Below the pieces are notes generated by a model. It was not told the origin of the DNA, made no database searches, and worked only from the letters and a program-made list of their open reading frames with translations. Shown piece after piece: positions 60,161 to 64,000 of a stretch of DNA of 64,000 bases. The position numbers and the translations under genes are program-made. Position 1 is the first letter of the stretch. Every line of letters starts with the position of its first letter. The stretch comes from Mucilaginibacter pallidiroseus (GTDB lineage: Bacteria > Bacteroidota > Bacteroidia > Sphingobacteriales > Sphingobacteriaceae): assembly GCF_007846085.1 (NCBI RefSeq), contig NZ_VOEJ01000003.1, positions 124,001 to 188,000 of the forward strand. The letters run 5' to 3'.

Positions 60161-62065
60161 TTATACTTTAATAAAATTGTACACCAATATGGCAACAATG
60201 CCAATTACCATCATAAATATGTAGAAGCCTACATTACCCGTTTGCAATAAACGCAGGCCCTTGCTCGTTTCAACAGAACCTTTGCCAAGCCCGTTTACAA
60301 AAGCGTCAATACCGCTCTTATCAACAACCTTATAGAAGAATACCGACATGGCATCCAAAGGCTTCCTGATAATGGTATCGTATAATTCATCAACGTAAAA
60401 TTTGTTGTACGAAAGGTTTGTGAGCGCTGTTCGTTCCTCTGTATCAGCAACCGGGATATTGGCACCTTTACCATATTTGCTGTAAGCATAAGCCATGGCC
60501 GCTAAAGCAATAGCAACAGATGTACCCATTAATATCCATTCGGTATTGTGGCTAAGCTCGTGCTCGCCTAACACTTTGTGTGATGCTTCAAATACCGGGC
60601 TTAAATAAGCACCTAACTCATGATGCCCGCCTAATACAGCCGGTACACCTATAGCGCCCGCAATAGCAGATAATATTGCCAGGATAATTAACGGAATAGT
60701 CATGTTAGCCGGCGACTCATGTAAATGATGTTCCTGCTCATGCGTACCACGGAATTTTCCCCAAAACGTTAGGTACATCAATCTGAACATATAGAAAGAT
60801 GTTAAACCTGCTGTAATTACACCTACCACATAAAACACAGTGCTGTGTGCAAATGCCGCTGCTAATATTTCGTCTTTTGAGAAGAAGCCCGAAAACGGTG
60901 GAATACCAGCTATTGCGATGGTACCGATCAGCATGGTAATAAAGGTAACTTTGATATTGCCTTTCAGACCGCCCATTTTGCGCATGTCCTGTTCGCCGCT
61001 CATGGCGTGGATAACCGAACCTGCCCCTAAGAATAACAAGGCTTTGAAAAATGCGTGCGTTAATACGTGGAAAAATGCACCGGTATAGGCACCAACACCT
61101 AAACCTAAAAACATGTAACCCAATTGCGATACGGTTGAGTAAGCCAACACTTTTTTAATATCGGTTTGGGTAAGTGCTATTAAAGCTGCAAATGCTGCGG
61201 TAGCTAAGCCAACAATGGCAACTACTTCCATTGTATCAGGCGCGAGCGTGAATAAAATGTTGGAGCGGGCAATCATGTATATACCTGCTGTAACCATGGT
61301 TGCAGCATGTATCAAAGCTGATACGGGGGTTGGGCCGGCCATTGCATCGGGCAGCCAGGTAAATAATGGCAACTGGGCCGACTTACCTACTGCACCTACA
61401 AACAATAAAATAGTGATCAAAACGAATGGTGCACCGTTTGCGCCCATTGAGGCGGCCTTAGGGAAGATATCGCCATAAGCAACGCTGCCGAATGTATTTA
61501 CGATTAGGAATATACCTAAAAGAAACCCTAGATCGCCTATGCGGTTCATGATAAAGGCTTTCTTCGCAGCATCAGCATAACTTGGGTTGCTATACCAGAA
61601 ACCGATAAGCAGGTATGAGCATAAACCTACACCTTCCCAACCTATAAACATTACTACATAATTTGAGCCCATTACCAGCAGAAGCATGAAGAACACAAAC
61701 AGGTTTAGATAAGCGAAGAACTTACCAAAGCCTGCATCATCATGCATGTAGCCGATAGAGTAAAGATGGATAAGGAAACCAACGCCGGTAATTACCAATA
61801 GCATTATGGAACTTAACTGGTCAATCAAAAAGGCGAAAGGAATTTTAAAATCGCCTACCGCAATCCAGTCGAACACAGTTACATTGATAGGTACCCCGGT
61901 AGATTTTATCTGAAAGAAAGCGGAAACGCTTAAACCAAATGCCACCAGTACCAATACACTGCCTATAGCCCCAATAACACCTTTAGACAAGGTATTACGG
62001 CCCAATCCGTTAATGATAAAGCCGGCTAAGGGTAAAATAGGTATAAGCCAGATCAATTTGTCCAT
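60161..62065 (-). CDS. nuoL: NADH-quinone oxidoreductase subunit L
   Basis: 634 residues. The largest antiporter-like subunit with the C-terminal lateral helix region. Typical stretches: VGKSAQLPLFTWLPDAMAGPTPVSALIHAATMVTAG and KVLAYSTVSQLGYMFLGLGVGAY. The Lys and Glu of the discontinuous helices are present. Followed by a 94-base spacer after nuoK that holds a palindrome (see the repeat feature), the only long gap in the operon. Confidence 0.96.
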   Translation of the reverse strand: MDKLIWLIPILPLAGFIINGLGRNTLSKGVIGAIGSVLVLVAFGLSVSAFFQIKSTGVPINVTVFDWIAVGDFKIPFAFLIDQLSSIMLLVITGVGFLIHLYSIGYMHDDAGFGKFFAYLNLFVFFMLLLVMGSNYVVMFIGWEGVGLCSYLLIGFWYSNPSYADAAKKAFIMNRIGDLGFLLGIFLIVNTFGSVAYGDIFPKAASMGANGAPFVLITILLFVGAVGKSAQLPLFTWLPDAMAGPTPVSALIHAATMVTAGIYMIARSNILFTLAPDTMEVVAIVGLATAAFAALIALTQTDIKKVLAYSTVSQLGYMFLGLGVGAYTGAFFHVLTHAFFKALLFLGAGSVIHAMSGEQDMRKMGGLKGNIKVTFITMLIGTIAIAGIPPFSGFFSKDEILAAAFAHSTVFYVVGVITAGLTSFYMFRLMYLTFWGKFRGTHEQEHHLHESPANMTIPLIILAILSAIAGAIGVPAVLGGHHELGAYLSPVFEASHKVLGEHELSHNTEWILMGTSVAIALAAMAYAYSKYGKGANIPVADTEERTALTNLSYNKFYVDELYDTIIRKPLDAMSVFFYKVVDKSGIDAFVNGLGKGSVETSKGLRLLQTGNVGFYIFMMVIGIVAILVYNFIKV

Positions 62066-62159
62066 ATAAGTATCTTATGCTGCCTATCCCCTGAAGGGGA
62101 GTAGAAGTTTTTCTTTTTTTATTTTATCCTCCTGCACCCCTGTGAGGGCGCCGGTGGGC
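62066..62159 (-). repeat. palindromic spacer between nuoK and nuoL
   Basis: 94 bp, unusual in an otherwise tight operon. It contains TCCCCTGAAGGGGA (62087-62100), a 14-base near-palindrome, followed by a T-rich run and GC-rich CACCCCTGTGAGGGCGCCGGTGGG. CCCCTTCAGGGG-type elements are common between genes in Bacteroidota; here it lies inside a transcript and could act on processing or translation. Confidence 0.6.
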
Positions 62160-62489
62160 TTACCATTTAAGCCTGTTCAATACGTTAATATCTATCGAGT
62201 TGGTATTGCGGTAAATCATTACGATAATAGCCAAACCAACGGCTACTTCAGCCGCGGCGAGTGCCATGATGAAGAATACGAAAACCTGGCCCGCTGCGTC
62301 GCCACGGTAAACCGAAAATGCTGTAAGCAACAGGTTAACCGAGTTAAGCATAAGCTCAACCGACATAAATATAACGATTGCGTTACGGCGCAATAGCACG
62401 CCCATAACACCTATCGAAAAGATGATTGCACTTAAAAGGATGTAATGATTAAGCGGAACCGCTTGTATGGTATTTGTTAAACTTTCCAT
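62160..62489 (-). CDS. nuoK: NADH-quinone oxidoreductase subunit K
   Basis: 109 residues with three helices and the family core [20 protein letters not shown] (conserved Glu in the second helix) plus [17 protein letters not shown]. The ATG at 62489 is chosen; a longer frame upstream overlaps nuoJ. The start follows one base after the nuoJ stop. Confidence 0.95.
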   Translation of the reverse strand: MESLTNTIQAVPLNHYILLSAIIFSIGVMGVLLRRNAIVIFMSVELMLNSVNLLLTAFSVYRGDAAGQVFVFFIMALAAAEVAVGLAIIVMIYRNTNSIDINVLNRLKW

Positions 62490-62490
62490 A

Positions 62491-62997
62491 TCAGATGGTT
62501 GCTTTAGGTTCTTTATCTTTTGTTGCCAATAAGACGGCACCAACCATTGCAGATAGCAACAGTACCGACGATACTTCAAACGGTAACAAAAATTCGTTAA
62601 ACAATACCTTACCTAAGTTTTTAACCAAGCCAAGGTTAGGATCTTTAAGCACAACAGGAGCCGATGTACCCAATAATTTTAATGATGACACCAATGCTAC
62701 GGCAAGTATGCCACCGCCAAATACTGCGGCAACCTTAACCATAAATGGCTTAACAGGCTCGCTCTCCTTATTAAGGTTGATGAGCATCAGCGTATATAAA
62801 AACAAAACCAGTATGGCACCCATGTAAACAATAAAGTTTACAATAGCCAGGAACTGGGCGTTCATTAAAATGTAGTGAATGGTAAAAGTAAAAAAGGTAA
62901 GTATAAGGTAAAGGATGCTATGCACCGGGTTTTTTGCAGAGATAACCAGTATTGAAAATACAATGGATAAAAACGCGATGATGTAAAATGTCTGCAT
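62491..62997 (-). CDS. nuoJ: NADH-quinone oxidoreductase subunit J
   Basis: 168 residues with about five hydrophobic helices. Family core [23 protein letters not shown] and [20 protein letters not shown] are present. Membrane-arm subunit, between nuoI and nuoK; the junction with nuoK is one base. Confidence 0.94.
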   Translation of the reverse strand: MQTFYIIAFLSIVFSILVISAKNPVHSILYLILTFFTFTIHYILMNAQFLAIVNFIVYMGAILVLFLYTLMLINLNKESEPVKPFMVKVAAVFGGGILAVALVSSLKLLGTSAPVVLKDPNLGLVKNLGKVLFNEFLLPFEVSSVLLLSAMVGAVLLATKDKEPKATI

Positions 62998-63053
62998 ATT
63001 ATTTTTACAATACCTGCCCGGCTAAAAAGCTGGGCAAAGGTATAAAACTTTGG

Positions 63054-63551
63054 TTATTGATTTAAAGGCGCCTCTACTAATTTGTCTTTACCGTAAATAA
63101 AATCTTTCCTCAAATAGTCTGACGGTACGATATCGCCGTCAAGATAAATAGCTTCTTTAGGGCAGGCTTCTTCGCACAGGCCGCAAAAAATGCAACGCAG
63201 CATGTTAATCTCATAAACGGCTGCATACTTTTCTTCGCGGTACAGGTTTTCTTCACCTTTCTGGCGCTCGGCAGCTGTCATGGTAATCGCTTCGGCAGGG
63301 CACGACAATGCGCATAAGCCACATGCAGTACAACGTTCGCGGCCCTCTTCATCGCGCTTAAGCGAGTGCATACCACGGAAGTTTTCAGAAAATTCACGCT
63401 TTTGCTCCGGGTATTGTATGGTAACCGGTTTTTTAAAGAAGTGCTTCATGGTAATGCTTAACCCCTGTACAATGGCAGGCAGATATGCCTTTTCCATAAG
63501 GGTTAACGGCTTTACCGTTAGTTGTTTCTTTTTATTACTTAATGATTCCAT
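63054..63551 (-). CDS. nuoI: NADH-quinone oxidoreductase subunit I (2x 4Fe-4S)
   Basis: 165 residues. Two ferredoxin-type clusters: CTACGLCALSCP and CIFCGLCEEACP, carrying electrons to the quinone site. The ATG at 63551 (MESLSNKKKQ) is chosen; the longer frame starts inside nuoH. The gap to the nuoH stop is 16 bp and to nuoJ 56 bp. The length is normal for Bacteroidota NuoI. Confidence 0.95.
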   Translation of the reverse strand: MESLSNKKKQLTVKPLTLMEKAYLPAIVQGLSITMKHFFKKPVTIQYPEQKREFSENFRGMHSLKRDEEGRERCTACGLCALSCPAEAITMTAAERQKGEENLYREEKYAAVYEINMLRCIFCGLCEEACPKEAIYLDGDIVPSDYLRKDFIYGKDKLVEAPLNQ

Positions 63552-63567
63552 TGAAAATAACCTCTCG

Positions 63568-64000
63568 TTAATTAAAAAAAGTAATAACAATACCTGTAAC
63601 CACAATATTTGCAATGGCAAGCGGTATTAGTGTTTTCCATCCAAGATCCATCAACTGATCGTAACGGAAACGCGGGATTGTCCAGCGCACCCACATAAAG
63701 AAGAAGATGAACAGGAAAATTTTTGCAAAGAATATAGCCGTGCCAATCAACGGCGCAGCAACCGGGCCTACATGTGCAGCAACCCAATCCATGCCCGGAT
63801 AATTATAACCACCCCAATAAAGCGTGGCCATTACAGCCGAGGAAATGAACATGTTGATGTATTCGGCAAACAGGTAAAAACCAAGCTTCATTGATGAGTA
63901 CTCGGTATGGTAACCGCCCACAAGTTCCGTTTCACACTCCGGCAAATCGAACGGTGTACGGTTAGTTTCTGCAAAAGAGCACACCAGGAACAATATAAAG
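63568..64000 (-). CDS. nuoH: NADH-quinone oxidoreductase subunit H (partial, C-terminal)
   Basis: The C-terminal 143 or so residues are in the window; the start is beyond the right edge, and the open frame continues through base 64000. The quinone-site signature CSFAETNRTPFDLPECETELVGGYHTEYSSMKLG is present, followed by three or four membrane helices. An internal TTG at 63993 is not a real start. Electron-transfer and quinone-binding subunit joining the two arms of complex I. Genes nuoA-G are presumably to the right. Confidence 0.95.
   Translation of the reverse strand, partial: FILFLVCSFAETNRTPFDLPECETELVGGYHTEYSSMKLGFYLFAEYINMFISSAVMATLYWGGYNYPGMDWVAAHVGPVAAPLIGTAIFFAKIFLFIFFFMWVRWTIPRFRYDQLMDLGWKTLIPLAIANIVVTGIVITFFN

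Noticed and set aside
1..64000. CRISPR arrays, rRNA and tRNA genes, IS elements
   Set aside because: No regularly spaced repeats, no cloverleaf-type or rRNA-like sequence and no transposase frames were seen; a dedicated tRNA scan was not possible here.

Overview
This is chromosomal DNA of a Bacteroidota bacterium, most likely Sphingobacteriaceae (Mucilaginibacter/Pedobacter-like). The grounds are moderate AT richness, dense uniform coding, many lipoproteins and outer-membrane proteins, a CarboxypepD_reg-like/TonB receptor, a GH92 glycosidase, HYC_CC_PP and YfiT families, and repeated promoter boxes of the Bacteroidota type (TTTG, about 20 bp, TAnnTTTG). The genus is inferred from general resemblance; there is no rRNA in the window. 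I found no tRNA, rRNA, CRISPR array, IS element or prophage. No gene-free stretch exceeds 300 bases; the longest is 7853-8145 (293 bp).

Layout. 1-304: start of a 5'-nucleotidase (minus, cut by the edge). 385-4111: iron-siderophore receptor plus PepSY reductase-like membrane protein behind two tandem operator-like palindromes. 4.2-8.7 kb: amidase, glnS, enoyl-CoA hydratase, small beta-barrel. 8.9-10.5 kb: sigma-54 response regulator followed directly by a 66-residue stand-alone H-box protein. 10.6-12.9 kb: AI-2E family permease and a YtxH/holin-like/unknown trio. 13.0-16.3 kb: trmB, an alkyltransferase-like protein, membrane protein, two coupled VOC genes, AhpD-like protein, tag. 16.5-23.3 kb: polA, a frameshifted lipoprotein gene, glgA-glgC, a Lys/Met-rich peptide. 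23.3-30.2 kb: MBL hydrolase, YbaB, serine hydrolase, TPR protein, fumC, lipoprotein, S1/P1 nuclease, LMW phosphatase.

30.2-35.1 kb is a metal-handling stretch: a DUF3347 protein, a DUF6607 protein with a third copy of the palindrome seen before the TonB receptor, then a four-gene cluster (HYC_CC_PP, HMA domain, two outer-membrane proteins, the last Met/His rich) that looks like a copper cluster. 35.2-43.9 kb: YfiT-like transferase, FAD oxidoreductase, csaA-sdpI-tadA, sod, MDR oxidoreductase, amino acid permease with a ferredoxin-type reductase, CoA-binding protein. 44.1-47.8 kb: an ECF sigma factor with two small proteins, a flavoprotein, a second ECF sigma factor. 48.0-53.0 kb: GH92 mannosidase, lemA with two TPM genes, NUDIX hydrolase. 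53.2-57.2 kb (minus): rsmE-DUF4159 and dedA-ppa-CNNM/CorC. 57.3-64.0 kb (minus): the 3' half of the complex I operon, nuoH(partial)-I-J-K-L-M-N.

The most unusual items are the mini histidine-phosphotransfer candidate after the sigma-54 regulator, the shared palindrome linking the siderophore operon to DUF6607, the copper cluster, a probable single-base frameshift at about 19.85 kb, and several families of dispersed palindromic repeats, one of which ends just upstream of two start codons.
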